This document shows, piece after piece, positions 1 through 10,274 of a stretch of 64,000 nt of DNA. How positions within the stretch are numbered: position 1 is the first letter of the stretch; each line of letters begins with the position of its first letter. Both the position numbers and the translations under genes were made by a program. The notes below the pieces were generated by a model that saw only the letters and a list, made by a program, of their open reading frames with translations, was not told the origin of the DNA and did no database searches. Origin of the DNA: Ophiura sarsii (taxonomy: Eukaryota > Echinodermata > Ophiuroidea > Amphilepidida > Ophiuridae). The stretch lies in assembly GCA_035610835.1 (NCBI GenBank), contig CM069443.1:64699577-64763576 (forward strand), written 5' to 3'.

Positions 1-311
1 ATGGTGGCGCACGATGTCTTGTCGTCGCTCAGGGGCACTCCTTGTAGACGCACAATGATAGCGCCGTCTATGGTGATAGGAGACTTGTTGGCTGCGACTA
101 GGTCTACGTGGACAGGGACGAGGTCTTCCTCAGAGAATCCAACAGCCAAAAAACCGTCCATGGACCAGAGGCAAGATTGGGCTCCAGTGTCAGCCATCGC
201 TGTGATGGTTGTAGGTGCGGTGGCACGGCTGTTTGATCGCGTGTAAATTGTCCGATTTATAATCGCATCTTCAACAACAGAGGGCAGCACAGATTGATTA
301 TCAATTATCGA
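1..311 (-). pseudogene. retropepsin (aspartic protease) fragment of an LTR retrotransposon
   Basis: The minus strand is open from a stop at 312-314 to the window edge. It contains the retroviral-type aspartic protease signature ADTGAQSC, with the catalytic DTG at 183-191. About 30 residues later comes a hydrophobic stretch (VPVHVDLVAANKSPITIDG) typical of the retropepsin flap region. The family cleaves Gag-Pol polyproteins in LTR retrotransposons. The piece is cut by the window edge, so reverse transcriptase and integrase, if present, lie to the left. It is on the same strand and downstream of the gag ORF at 2726-3694, so the two are probably parts of one element now separated by tandem repeats. 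The open frame here has no stop, but the element as a whole is broken. Motif identity is good; the assignment to a Gypsy-type element is inference. Confidence 0.7.
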
Positions 312-584
312 TTATCGGGTAAAACTAAAGGTAAATCTAACCGTGCCGCTCCGTAACCAAGGATTATAGAACAAAGGGATATGCACCAGTTAGGACGGGG
401 AGCTTTTAAATACATTTTATCACTGCTAGATCCATTTTAATCATGTTCTTTGTTCATTTACTTTGTTCAGCTATTTATCTCTGACGGTGGCCATTCATAC
501 AAGCCCGATTTTACTATAACATGGTTCTAATTAATTGTTTAGGTTTAAAAACTTGCTTAAGTCAATAATTGTTATTGTATTACT

Positions 585-905
585 TTTATTTGGATGAAAT
601 ATCAGATTGTTAGTTACGTACAACATTATTATGACGAATCGGTGAAACGGAAACATATTTGACGTCTAAAATTTCTCTCGCGTTGAAATGGTAGGGATAA
701 CCGATATTCCAGCTCCGGCCTAGGCCAAATCCAGAATTGTGCTCATATTATTTTTATTTGGATGCGATATCAGATTTATAGTTACGTATAACATTATTAT
801 GACGAATCAGTGAAACGCAAACATATTTGACGACTAAAACTTCTCTAGCATTGAAATGGTAGGGCTAACCGATAATCCAGCTCCGGCCTAGGCCAAATCC
901 AGATA
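585..905. repeat. tandem duplication, unit about 166 bp
   Basis: Two adjacent copies begin at about 585 and 750. Each runs from TTTATTTGGATG through a shared GACGAATC..GTGAAACG block to CTCCGGCCTAGGCCAAATCC. The copies differ by scattered substitutions, so the duplication is not very recent. The unit resembles nothing I recognise. Confidence 0.8.
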
Positions 906-949
906 TTCAGCCTTTTTAGCCTAGAAAGCTGTGAAAAAGAGTTTTTTCC

Positions 950-1770
950 GTCAAATGTGTCGCGGATAGATTTGTTCGATAAAAAAAACATTACACGTAA
1001 CTCAAAATGTGAAATAATATCCCAAAAAGCAAATCGGGGGGCACATATTAGGATATTCAGCTTTTTTAGCCTAGCGCACTCTAAAAAAGACTTTTTTGGT
1101 TGCGGTTTCAACGCAAACGAAAGTTATTCCGCCAAATATGTCGCAGATTGACCAGTTCGATAAAAAAACATTATACGTAACTCAAAATGTGATATAATAT
1201 CCCAGAAAGCAAATCGGGGGGCACATATTAGGATATTCAGCTTTTTTAGCCTAGCGCGCTCTAAAAAAGACTTTTTTGGTTGCGGTTTCAACGCGAACGT
1301 AAGTTATTCCGCCAAATATGTCGCAGATTGACCAGTTCGATAAAAAAACATTATACGTAACTCAAAATGTGATATAATATCCCAAAAAGCAAATCGGGGG
1401 GCACATATTAGGATATTCAGCTTTTTTAGCCTAGCGCGCTCTAAAAAAGCCTTTTTTGGTTGCGGTTTCAACGCGAACGTAAGTTATTCCGCCAAATATG
1501 TCGCAGATTGACCAGTTCAATAAAAAAACGTTATACGTAACTCAAAATGTGATATAATATCCCAAAAAGCAAATCGGGGGGGCACATATTAGGATATTCA
1601 GCTTTTTTAGCCTAGCGCGCACTAAAAAAGACTTTTTTGGTTGCGGTTTCAACGCGAACGTAAGTTATTCCGCCAAATATGTCGCAGATTGACCAGTTCG
1701 ATAAAAAAACATTATACATAACTCAAAATGTGATATAATATACCATAAAGCAAATCGGGGGGCACATTTT
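950..1770. repeat. satellite array, 180-bp unit, about 4.5 copies
   Basis: The phrase TTGACCAGTTCGATAAAAAA recurs near 1148, 1328, 1508 and 1690, a period of 180-181 bp. A diverged first unit starts near 950. Each unit carries CAAATCGGGGGGCACATATT and GGTTGCGGTTTCAACGCGAA. The copies are nearly identical, so the array is young or homogenised. The array, with the flanking duplications, lies between the gag and protease pieces of the retroelement. Short ORFs across it are artefacts of the repeat. Confidence 0.92.
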
Positions 1771-1873
1771 TGTACTAGTCCTATACCTGCTGCCTGTGTG
1801 TTACTGGCATCCATTTTGAGAATCCAAATGACGAATACTAAAAGAAACACACGGTGTGAGCAGTAAAATGTGA

Positions 1874-2342
1874 AATTACAAACCAAATATTGGAGGCCCG
1901 GATACGAAAATGCAAGCATCTTATGCACAAGAAATTTTTGTATTTAGTGTATGAATAATAAGATTTCCCGCTTGTCCAACGTTAAATAAGAGACTCTAGA
2001 GAGAGGCCAAATGGGGAAAAAATCAGTGTAAATGATGCTTAGATTTACGGAGCTGCGCATGATTGCACGTTGAGATATAGGGAACTGCTGTTTCGTAAGC
2101 AAACTTGAAAACGATGTTACCAAAATAATGTTAACATACAAACCAAATATTGGAGGCCCGGATACGAAAATGATGGCATCTTTTATGCACAAGAAATTTT
2201 TGTATTTAGTGTATGAATAATAAGATTTCCCGCTGGTCCAACGTTAAATAAGAGACTCTAGAGAGAGGCCAAACGAGAAAAAAATAAGTGTAAATGGTGC
2301 TTAGATTTGCGGCTTGCGCATAATTGCACGTTGAGATATAGG
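1874..2342. repeat. tandem duplication, unit about 260 bp
   Basis: Two copies start at about 1876 and 2137 with ACAAACCAAATATTGGAGGC and end near GCACGTTGAGATATAGG. The shared part covers about 205 bp, followed by a spacer in the first copy. Together with the repeats at 585-905 and 950-1770 this makes about 1.8 kb of back-to-back direct repeats. Confidence 0.85.
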
Positions 2343-2725
2343 ACGCGTACATAGTACATGCACTCAACTGGTTTGCGTGATAATCGAACTATCGAAAGTA
2401 TTAAGAAACGTTAAGATGACGTCATAATAAATCGGACTGTCAAACAGCCGTGGTGGTAGGACAGCACAGCATCGTCCGAAAGCTCGATAGTCCGAGTTGT
2501 TCACTGACATGTGTAGCTGCACTTCCGGATGGTTCAAGAAGCGGGCCCTGTGCCATGCACCCTTTGAGAAGATATTGTGGGCGTGAACTTGGGTAGAACG
2601 TGGTTCCGACTGCGTTTGCTTGAAGCGGGGGCGTCGTCGATGGCGACGGTGGCGGCTATTAGTGCGCATGGGTGGCTGTTGGTGGTTTGATCCCGTTTCG
2701 TGCAATGCCGACACTTGTGCGAATA

Positions 2726-3694
2726 TCACCCCAGTTTCGGATGTAGAGGACGCTTGGTTGTTATTGCGTGTAGAATTGTCGTTGCGCTGAGATGCGTTGC
2801 GCCCTGTAGCATTTGATGCACTGGCGATGGGGGGGGGGGGGGGGGGGGGGGGGGGGCGATAGTGTTCCAGCCTCGAGCACCCTCGGAGAACAGGGAAAAT
2901 GTCTGTTTACAGTCAGGGCACATGGCAGTTCGGTTACGGTTGGGGGTCGACTGCATGTCTGTTGGGGGGGGGGGGGGGGCTTTTTCTCTGCGGAAGGAGG
3001 ATATTCCAGCCGCGGTTGTGGGCAAGGCATTCCTGGCCATTTCTTTGCTCTCGACAATGGCAACGACGTCGTTTACCGCGCGTCCGAGTATGGCATCAGT
3101 GCCTAGCACCTCGCGTCGAATATCAATGTCCGCAATACCTGCTAGGAGGACGTCCCGGATTATAGTATCGGTAAAGTTCACTTTCCGTGTACAAATGCAC
3201 TCCGTGACGTAGGCACAGGTTTCAGCTTTTCCACGCACTCTGGCTGCGAACGAGCGGAAAGGTTCATCTCGCTGCTGTCGCATCTGGACGAGTTCAGCGC
3301 GTATGACACCAGTAGCAATGGGAATGACGGCAAGCAACTTCATCGCGACCATTACGTCGGTAGTGGGCTTGGAGACTATGGCAGGATCCGTCTTTAGTAG
3401 GCTGTTCCCGAGAGTATCACCGGCACATTGGAAGAGTTGTGGCGAAGAGGCATTAGGATCGAGTCCGGATCCGGTGATGAATGCATCTCAACGACGTGTG
3501 AAGACATTCCACTCCTCAGGTGTCACACCTACATCCACCTTTGGGCGCTCTAATCTTGGGCCACGTGGAGCAGGGTGTGCTTGTCCAGCCATGTGTACCG
3601 TAGAATGTGCCGATAGCAGAGCGCAGGCGACGGCTTCAGACGAGGCTGGTGTTGCGTATGGGCATCCATCTACCGGGCAGTTAATGACGACCAT
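2726..3694 (-). pseudogene. LTR-retrotransposon gag-like ORF with one nonsense codon
   Basis: One frame is open from the ATG at 3692-3694 to 2726 except for a TGA at 3488-3490. The N-terminal part has a short Cys/His motif (CPVDGC then H-x3-H) followed by a conserved-looking PKVDVGVTPEEWNVF block. After the stop the frame continues with a helical capsid-like region (RDEPFRSFAARVRGKAETC), as in gag proteins of Gypsy-like elements. A CPDCK..FSLFSEGARGW half of a zinc finger then runs into a long poly-G/C tract. The second Cys pair (CIKCYR) is read only in another frame after that tract. Gag packages element RNA into particles. This copy is not functional: nonsense codon, expanded homopolymers and separated protease. 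Family assignment rests on motif resemblance only. Confidence 0.7.
2827..2856. repeat. poly-G tract of about 30 bases
   Basis: An uninterrupted G run on the plus strand lies inside the gag-like ORF, with a second shorter run near 2964-2978. On the coding strand it reads as polyproline and shifts the frame between the two cysteine pairs of the zinc finger. Confidence 0.9.
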
Positions 3695-3867
3695 CTTGGT
3701 AGTTCCTGTAGTTAGTGGCTTGAAGAATGCTTCTCTTTATGTTGTCAGATTAATGTTAAAGATGACAACAGTCTGAAAGTGTACAAACAACAAATAATGT
3801 TCTTAATACATCAACTATATATACAATGAAGCAATACGTGTGTAGATGCTCCAATAGAACCCGCCAT

Positions 3868-4605
3868 AGTTCAACAGGGTGCTCTAGGGAAAGGGTAAAC
3901 TTATGGTTATCCCGATCTGGTTCTGGTTTATCAGAGGGCATAATCTTTCCAAGGAAATCAGTCACATTCAATGTTTATGGTCTGTTAAAGAGATATGTAC
4001 GTGACATTTCGAACGGTTATAATTGACCGATAGGTAGGTTTTGCTTCTTAGGGGGCTGGCATTTTCTTCGGAAGGGGGGGGGGGGGGGGGGTCCCAAAAA
4101 TGTGGATAGACCCAGACAATTTTTTCATGACCCCCCCTATCCAAGAGCTGCATATTTTTATGACCCCCCCCTACCAATACAGTCCATTATTTTGTGACCC
4201 CCGCCCCCAACACACATTTCAGAAAGCATGCTTTGATAAATTTGTGACCCCCCCATTTTCAATGAAATAATTTTATGACCCCCCCTGTTTTCATGTCAAA
4301 AAAACTATGACCCCCCCAGTATATTTGGGACCCCCCCCCCCCTTCCGAAGAAAATGCCAGCCCCCTTACAATAGGCCAAATGAATAGCACTTTGGCGATT
4401 TTTTGCTGTTTTACCGTCCGTTTCCGTCACACAAAATGTAAGGTTGGTTTTCACTGCACCTCTAGAAAAGTACAACTAGTACTCTGATCAATTTACAATG
4501 AGTTTGTAGCTGAGGTTCTGAGCTACAATCGTGTGATATTTCATAAGACTGACTTATAATAGCAAAGTTATGAGGTAGGAGGTAGAACTTATTGAATGAC
4601 CCTCG
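3868..4605. mobile_element. TA-flanked mariner-like nonautonomous element, 5' truncated copy
   Basis: The right terminus reads ATTGAATGACCCTCG followed by TA. It is the inverse of the CGAGGGTCATTCAATAAG terminus at 14125. From about 3868 the copy is collinear with 14770-15184, sharing the ACGGTTATAATTGACCGATA and CGTTTCCGTCACAC blocks, but it lacks the left end. It is interrupted at 4051-4365 by a separate inverted-repeat element. No transposase ORF is seen. Confidence 0.8.
4051..4365. mobile_element. MITE, TTA target duplication, PIF/Harbinger-like
   Basis: The 315-bp element has inverted ends beginning GGGGGCTGGCATTTTCTTCG and is flanked by TTA at 4048-4050 and 4366-4368. The unoccupied site can be read at 14941-14950 in the second copy of the host element, where a single TTA is present. 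The interior is mostly tandem variants of TTTATGACCCCCCC (about six). TWA target duplications are typical of PIF/Harbinger, so that superfamily is the best guess. Confidence 0.87.
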
Positions 4606-4609
4606 TATG

Positions 4610-4745
4610 TAGCAATCAAGCTAACGGGTGGAAATACAGGGCAACTAATGACACAAAATATGGCGTGTGCCGCCCCGGGGATCGAACCCGGGCTGCCGCG
4701 TCCAGAGTCCAGGTGATCGTGCATAGAGCTAAATAACTTCTGAAA
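4610..4745 (-). mobile_element. tRNA-derived SINE
   Basis: On the minus strand a tRNA-like head reads from about 4745 with CTGGACTCTGGACGCGGCAG and a strong B box, GGGTTCGATCCCC, near 4678-4688. The TPsiC-like stem flanks it (CCCGG/CCGGG). The rest of the cloverleaf is degenerate and the sequence continues without a tRNA 3' end. It is therefore a SINE head, not a tRNA gene. It abuts the mariner terminus at 4605. Confidence 0.6.
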
Positions 4746-4845
4746 GCCATGATTGCGTGATTGCGCAATGAGATGGAATGAGTACTGGGGAATTTTGTTA
4801 GATTTAGAATGGATAAAAGTAGGCGACCAGGATAAAAATCTTGTT

Positions 4846-5063
4846 CCATGGGCAAACGAACCTCTCAGGTAGGGTCGGACAAGTGTTTTTTGGCTTTTGT
4901 CCCCAAACAATTTTGAGAAAGGTGCCGCCGTGTCAGAAAAGTGAGAGCCCGGGAGAGGGAGGGGTAACCAGCAAATCAGAAATGTGAGGGGAGGGGTGGG
5001 GGTGTAAATTCCATACAAATGTTGGTCTGGCCCATAGAACATGTTTTTCCACGTCGCCTTAGT
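4846..5063. mobile_element. GGC-ended MITE family member (CTCTCAGGTAGGGTCGG type)
   Basis: This is a copy of a family seen about nine times in the window. Internal marks are GGGCAAACGAACCTCTCAGG, AGGGTCGG and the outward GCCCATAGAACA, and it ends in GTCGCC followed by TTA (5058-5063). See the entries at 29638, 32368, 39166, 43878 and 54730. Confidence 0.65.
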
Positions 5064-5069
5064 TCTCAT

Positions 5070-5865
5070 TTTATACAGAATACAATTGCTGGCACATCAT
5101 CATACCATTTGATTACGTGCATATATGCAAACACGGTAAAGTGATAAGATCAGATATGAATCATACGATATCATTTCATTAATAATAGAGTGTGTCTGTA
5201 ACAAAAGTACAAGATCAATACATATAATAGTGTTTGATTGATGTCATTCACCGACTCAGTCATTTCATATGTAGAAGATTACTCACTTTAAAAATAGGTT
5301 TTTTTGTCAATAAGTTCATTAGGATAGAAGATTGTTGTGAAAATGTATTTTGAACAAATCCATATTTATGTGATTGTTTTGTCTTCCTGGTCGGAAGACT
5401 TATTCAGTAATAGCTTGATGCACTTGTTTTCCCCCTTGAGACTTGTTGTTATTCTCGTTCCAATGATTGCTTCAGCATTAGGCCAACAAAATTTGTTGTG
5501 TTGTCCTCAGCGACCGACCCTAAAATCTCAAAAAATGAGGGTCGCATTTTCTTTTAAGATTCACAAAGTTTTACCCAAATTGTCAAAATATTACTTTTTT
5601 CTACTTAAAATCAATAAGTTTGCTTGAATGATATAGTTTTTGAACTATTGTCACACTACTAAAAACATTAGTAACTTGTCTTGTTAGAGCCGGCCACAAC
5701 AGCCACGGTCTGTCGGTAATATTTCAGCAATTAAAAAACAAACAAACAAAAACAACTGACCGACATGACCTCACATTTTTTGGCACTTGAGGGCAGCACA
5801 ACAATTTATTTTGGGGTGCCATATCAGTGGATTTTATACATGAGTAACACTTTAATACCCTTGGA
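5070..5865. other. non-coding, AT-rich, with MITE-like scraps
   Basis: No coding sequence is supported. A segment near 5481-5535 (TTAGGCCAACAAAATTTG, then CGACCGACCCTAAAATCTC and AGGGTCGC) is a diverged piece of the element that is complete at 48866-49237. The rest shows no structure I recognise. Confidence 0.5.
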
Positions 5866-5968
5866 ACGGTTGATTATGTTGGGCCCCTGTCTGTGAATCA
5901 TCCATCAGCAGAAGCGATGAATGGGGAATCAATTTGGATGCACAGACTGGGGGCATAATCAACCATGA
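5866..5968. repeat. small foldback repeat
   Basis: GGTTGATTATG..GGCCCCTGTCTGTG at the left pairs with CACAGACTGGGGGCATAATC at the right, giving about a 24-bp imperfect stem around a 50-bp loop. It is probably a short MITE. Confidence 0.7.
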
Positions 5969-6117
5969 CAACTATATTTATTTATGTTTTCTAAATGTGG
6001 GCGATCTGACTGAGAAGAAAATCGTCTTAACATTAATCCATGGATTCTTTTTTCAACATAAATTTTCACTCCAAAATGGGTAACTTTGTGCTTTTGTTCT
6101 AATGTTTTTTTCTATTA

Positions 6118-6582
6118 AGGGGCACTGAGATAAATATGGGAGTGTGCCCTCAATTTTTTCTGGAAATAAGTTTATTGGACCTACTTAAAGGGACATAAAG
6201 TGGTGTTGAAAATTTTAAATGTTTAAAAATTTACTTCAGAATTCAAGATGAACATTAAAAATTGCCATTTATTGTTGTTTCTACTAACAAAAACACAGCA
6301 AAACTTGATTAAAACAATATCATCGCTATTTATTGAAAAACGCCCTCTATGCACATATGGTTCGCGTTATGTATCACGCATACTGTCGGACGTAAAATGC
6401 TCGTTGCGGCTCTACGAGCATTTTTGAATCGACGTTTTCTTGTACAAAGAGGGCTGATTTTTTCTTAATCCTTGTAGGTGTAAGTTCATACATGTAATAC
6501 AATTATAAAAATATACTAATCTCAGTTTTTATCATAATTGAGGCCTGAGGGCGCAGCCTCCAACACATCTCTTAGTGCCCCT
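6118..6582. mobile_element. MITE with short terminal inverted repeats
   Basis: The ends read AGGGGCACTGAGA and TCTTAGTGCCCCT, both next to TTA. Inside, at about 6396-6426, is a perfect 11-bp hairpin (AAAATGCTCGT, 9-base loop, ACGAGCATTTT). No ORF is present. Confidence 0.6.
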
Positions 6583-6589
6583 TTAATAC

Positions 6590-7667
6590 TTGGGCATATA
6601 CAAACCTACCATCTCAGACCGTTTACCTTAATTCGCTGCCTAGTGCCTATCATAAAAAATTACATGATAGCATCACTCGCCACATAAATTGCTTCAACCA
6701 AATTTCAATATAGTGCCATCATTCAACTGCTTTCTCATTAACACTTCAGGGTTCCTACATATCTTATCTATTGAAACTATTCCTTTTTCCAATTTCATTT
6801 TTCTCGGCAATCTCTCAATACTCTTTTAATTCCTAAAGTATTTGTGATGCACACTTAGGTTGGGACAGGGGGCACAGGCACAGGTTAATAACCAGGTATA
6901 CTCTTAAAATAGATTACAGGTGGACAAATACACGGGGCCTAGTATAAACATCACCAGTATGCACATATTTTAAAACTATTTTATCTCCCAAGGTAATTAT
7001 GCAAGTCTGGGTTAATTCCGAGAGTGTTTATATTATGATGCCACTTAAGACCGACACAGGTCATTTGTAAAATTGTTGCCGTATTTTGTCAAGCCAAACA
7101 CATTATTTGGGTTAGTATTCATTTGCAGGTGAACAGTTTTTTCATCAATTTCTAAAACAATTAGGCCGGTCGGCCCGTATAACAGGGTGTTTTTTATGTT
7201 GGCCTAATGCCAAATGATACCAATAATTATCATATCACACTGGTGGTTTGGAAAATAACCCTGCTTTCTTAAAGGTGGCATGATCATAATTAGCAAAAGC
7301 AATTGTGTACATGAGAACACAAAGGAAAATTAGTTTGCCAAGCTTGTACAAATATTTACATCAAATGCTTGAAATTTATGAAGATTTGTGCACATCTTAT
7401 ATTTTTGCATCTTTGGATCAGTGATAAACAACGAGACTGAAGGCTTATCTAATACAGCAAATACTCTTTATTAAACAAAAATAGGTCACACTTGCATGTT
7501 GTTAGGACACGCTGTAATTAAGTTGGACTTTGTTGGTAAATATTGATAAGTAATGATATGATGTTGGTTTTTAGTTTTTACCATTGTGATCACATGGCTA
7601 TAATTAGGTATCAGTCACTTTTGAATCGGTAAATAAAAATTATTCATACGCCAAACTAGCTTCCAAA
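6590..7667. other. intergenic region upstream of the TRIM gene
   Basis: AT-rich non-coding sequence. At 7162-7203 lies a 40-bp remnant bounded by TTAGGCC and GGCCTAA that contains CCCGTATAACAGGGTG, a minimal scar of the GGC-ended MITE family. The promoter of the TRIM gene should be at its right end, but I cannot point to a TATA box or initiator with confidence. Confidence 0.45.
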
Positions 7668-9461
7668 ATGGCTGCTGCATCGTTGATTCGCGCTTTAGAT
7701 GATGAGCTCTCATGCCCAATATGTTTTGAGCTATTTGTGGACCCAAATACGCCTAAGACTTTGCCTGGCTGTGGTCATGTATGCTGTGAAGTATGTCTGA
7801 AGGACATGGCTGCTGGGAAGTGTGCGAATAAAGAATGTGCAGAATGCAGAAAACCAGTGATTTTTCCAAAAGATGGGGCAGCTTCGTTTCCGACTAACTA
7901 CCGTTTGCGGAATCTCGCCGAAAAGCACCAGAAGGTTGGTGACGGACAGGGCTTGAGAGTTGGACCTACTGCACAATCTAGTGAGGAAAAAGCGGCCGCC
8001 GGCAAAATGGGAGGAGGAGAAAAGGCACTTGGAGACTGTGCATGCCCAGCCCATGCAGGAGAAGAATTGGATTACTACTGTACTCCCTGTGACATGATAG
8101 CTTGCCAAATCTGTGTCATCCAGAAACATATCGGAATTGAGCATAAGTGTGAAAAAGCGAAAGACAAATATGACGAACAAACAAGTGAAATGCAAGTCAA
8201 AATAGCAGAAGTTAGCGAAACTATCCAACAGGCAAAAGATGAACGGCAAAAACTCAACATATTCCTGAAAGAATCGCAAGATTGTAATAATACTGCTGAA
8301 GAGCAGGTTGATGAACAGATTGAAGCCTGTATTACTAAGTTGCATGAAGAGGGCAAGAGATTGAAGAATCAATTACGCAGCAACGTCAGTGACTTCGAAC
8401 AAACATTAGCCCAAGTGGATCAAGAAATCCTATCAGCTGAAACTACACACCAATGTGCTGTGCAAAGCCTTCGTAATGAGCCAGACTATAAGAATGTTTC
8501 CCAACTTACATCTCTTGTTGACCAGATGAACCAACTTGGCTTGAAAGAATATATATCACAGATCGGTGCAACACCCTATACTGCTGCTAGATATGTGAAA
8601 TCTCTTGCACTAGATATAGGTCGCATTGTCTCGGTGATGCCAGGTAAAGTGCGAGAAGTTGAATTATTGCAGACTATGGATGGATTTGAGAATGCACACA
8701 GCATTGCATCCTCTCAAGATGGACTGCTGCTGGCAGTCAGTGATTACGCCGCAAAGAAGGTGATTATTTATCGCAAAGCATCAAATGGGCAATATGAGAA
8801 GAGCTACAGTTTCAATCTGAGATCATCAAACCAAAGGAAGCCAACTGATATCGCTATCTGCTCCGATGGTAGATTCCTGGTGGTGAGATGTACATGCATT
8901 GAAGTGTATAATCCTGAGGGTATCTACTTGAAGAGCATTACCACAACAGACAATACTGGTACAGATGTGGCGGTACACTCTGTGATAACCAACTCAAACG
9001 GCAGAATCCTAGCAGGAGACATTGCAAGAAATGTCATTTCAGAACATGATGCTACTGGTAACATTGTGAGAACAATAAAGACAAATATCCGACCAGTCTA
9101 CCTGACTCTCATCCATGACACACATATCGCAATGACTGACTGGAAGAGTGGTAAGGTGAGCGTGATAGATATGCAGTCTGGAGAGGAAACACTCGGTATT
9201 GATATTCCATTGGTGTACTGTGGAATCTGCTATGATGAGCAAACTGAATGTCTATTGACTGTGAGGAGTGAGACACATAGTAGTGAGCCTGGGAAGATAC
9301 GCCTCAACACCGGTGTAATAGAGCAGTACTGCTGCACCACAGGCAGGTTAGTAGCATGCTTAGCACAAGGACTGTGCTATCCTCAAGGTATGGGATTCTT
9401 ATCAGATGGACATATAGCTATTGCTGATATAAAAAGTGTCAAGATTTACAAAATTGAATGA
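7668..9461 (+). CDS. TRIM-type RING/B-box/coiled-coil E3 ubiquitin ligase with NHL-like propeller
   Basis: A single uninterrupted ORF of 597 codons. The RING finger occupies residues 16-60, with all zinc ligands present in C3HC4 order: C16, C19, C35, H37, C40, C43, C57, C60. A B-box 2 follows: C126, H129, C138, C141, C146, C149, H154, H159. A Glu/Lys/Gln-rich coiled coil runs from about 162 to 260. Residues about 325-597 carry six recurring motifs of the type 'bulky-IA..DG.L.V.D....V.IY', as in a six-bladed NHL-like beta-propeller. TRIM proteins dimerise through the coiled coil, recruit an E2 through the RING and bind substrate or RNA through the C-terminal domain. The chosen ATG (CCAAAATGG context) is 15 codons before the first RING cysteine. 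The layout resembles TRIM2/3/56/71-like proteins, but the exact orthology is unclear. Intronless TRIM genes are common in invertebrate deuterostome expansions and can arise by retroposition. Substrate and pathway cannot be told from the sequence. Confidence 0.93.
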   Translation: MAAASLIRALDDELSCPICFELFVDPNTPKTLPGCGHVCCEVCLKDMAAGKCANKECAECRKPVIFPKDGAASFPTNYRLRNLAEKHQKVGDGQGLRVGPTAQSSEEKAAAGKMGGGEKALGDCACPAHAGEELDYYCTPCDMIACQICVIQKHIGIEHKCEKAKDKYDEQTSEMQVKIAEVSETIQQAKDERQKLNIFLKESQDCNNTAEEQVDEQIEACITKLHEEGKRLKNQLRSNVSDFEQTLAQVDQEILSAETTHQCAVQSLRNEPDYKNVSQLTSLVDQMNQLGLKEYISQIGATPYTAARYVKSLALDIGRIVSVMPGKVREVELLQTMDGFENAHSIASSQDGLLLAVSDYAAKKVIIYRKASNGQYEKSYSFNLRSSNQRKPTDIAICSDGRFLVVRCTCIEVYNPEGIYLKSITTTDNTGTDVAVHSVITNSNGRILAGDIARNVISEHDATGNIVRTIKTNIRPVYLTLIHDTHIAMTDWKSGKVSVIDMQSGEETLGIDIPLVYCGICYDEQTECLLTVRSETHSSEPGKIRLNTGVIEQYCCTTGRLVACLAQGLCYPQGMGFLSDGHIAIADIKSVKIYKIE

Positions 9462-9579
9462 AGAATTTTAATTGTGTCTATAATACTTGACATACTAAAA
9501 CTGAATATTTGTCTATAATTGTAGATATGGAGAGATATTGCGTCATAATGCATTGACAGGCCTGATGGTAGAGACATTC

Positions 9580-9585
9580 AATAAA
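9580..9585 (+). promoter_or_regulatory. candidate polyadenylation signal of the TRIM gene
   Basis: AATAAA lies 119 bases after the stop codon, in a TTCAATAAATAATC context. A second AATAAA occurs near 9723. Which is used is unknown. Confidence 0.5.
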
Positions 9586-10149
9586 TAATCTTAATTGATA
9601 CCATACCCATAGAACTAAAATCAACCTTTAAAATAGTGTAAAAAACAATTATGTTTATTGATACTGTGTATTACATGATATTTTTGAGGGAAATCACAAA
9701 AAGGTATAGTGAGAAGAATTATAAATAAAGAGATCACAAAGTTTTGGCGGTAAATTCTCTATATTCAATTATAATCAATCCCACTGGGGTTTTATATACA
9801 TGAGCGCCAGTCTATATCATGTCTCATGAAATTGTTATCATTTTGTTATGATTTTTAAGATTAAAGGTACATTCAATAATTCGAAACAATTTTTTTAATC
9901 TTTTTAAAGTCTCATACAAATTACACTGCAATATATTGACTACGAATACCAGTGATCTATTATTTTCGTTCCCAAATTTACAAATTTTGTCAAATATATA
10001 TTGGACTCCATGGTAGGGGGTCCCATATTTGACAAAATTGTTATTTTTACAAACAATTTACAGAAAATACCAGAAATCTCGGAAATGGTGGGAAATAAAG
10101 AATAAGATTTATTGTATTATTAACACTGTCACCCATGTGATACGTGGCA

Positions 10150-10205
10150 AATATTGAAAATAAAATTAGTCATATAAAAAACCCACTAATTTTATTTTCA
10201 ATATT
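10150..10205. repeat. perfect 21-bp hairpin in an interspersed repeat
   Basis: AATATTGAAAATAAAATTAG and its exact inverse lie about 14 bases apart. The surrounding sequence (about 10120-10270) recurs in decayed form at 13561-13740, where the hairpin has lost its right arm. Both copies share TTTGACTCACCC and TTTCCAAG.TAACTTTA. Confidence 0.8.
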
Positions 10206-10274
10206 TATATTTGACTCACCCTGTATAATATCAATAAACCACTTGAATGTGTTAAAGTTTCCAAGATAACTTTA

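Noticed and set aside
950..1770. CRISPR-like repeat array
   Set aside because: The 180-bp units are contiguous without unique spacers, in a eukaryotic context; it is a satellite.
2761..3212. Several overlapping ORFs on both strands with polyproline or polyglycine
   Set aside because: Produced by the G/C homopolymers in the gag remnant; only the frame joining 2726-3352 and 3488-3694 carries gag-like motifs, though the second cysteine pair is in one of them.
7731..8372. 213-codon minus-strand ORF
   Set aside because: It is antisense to the TRIM coding exon, which has full domain support; the reverse frame shows no motif.
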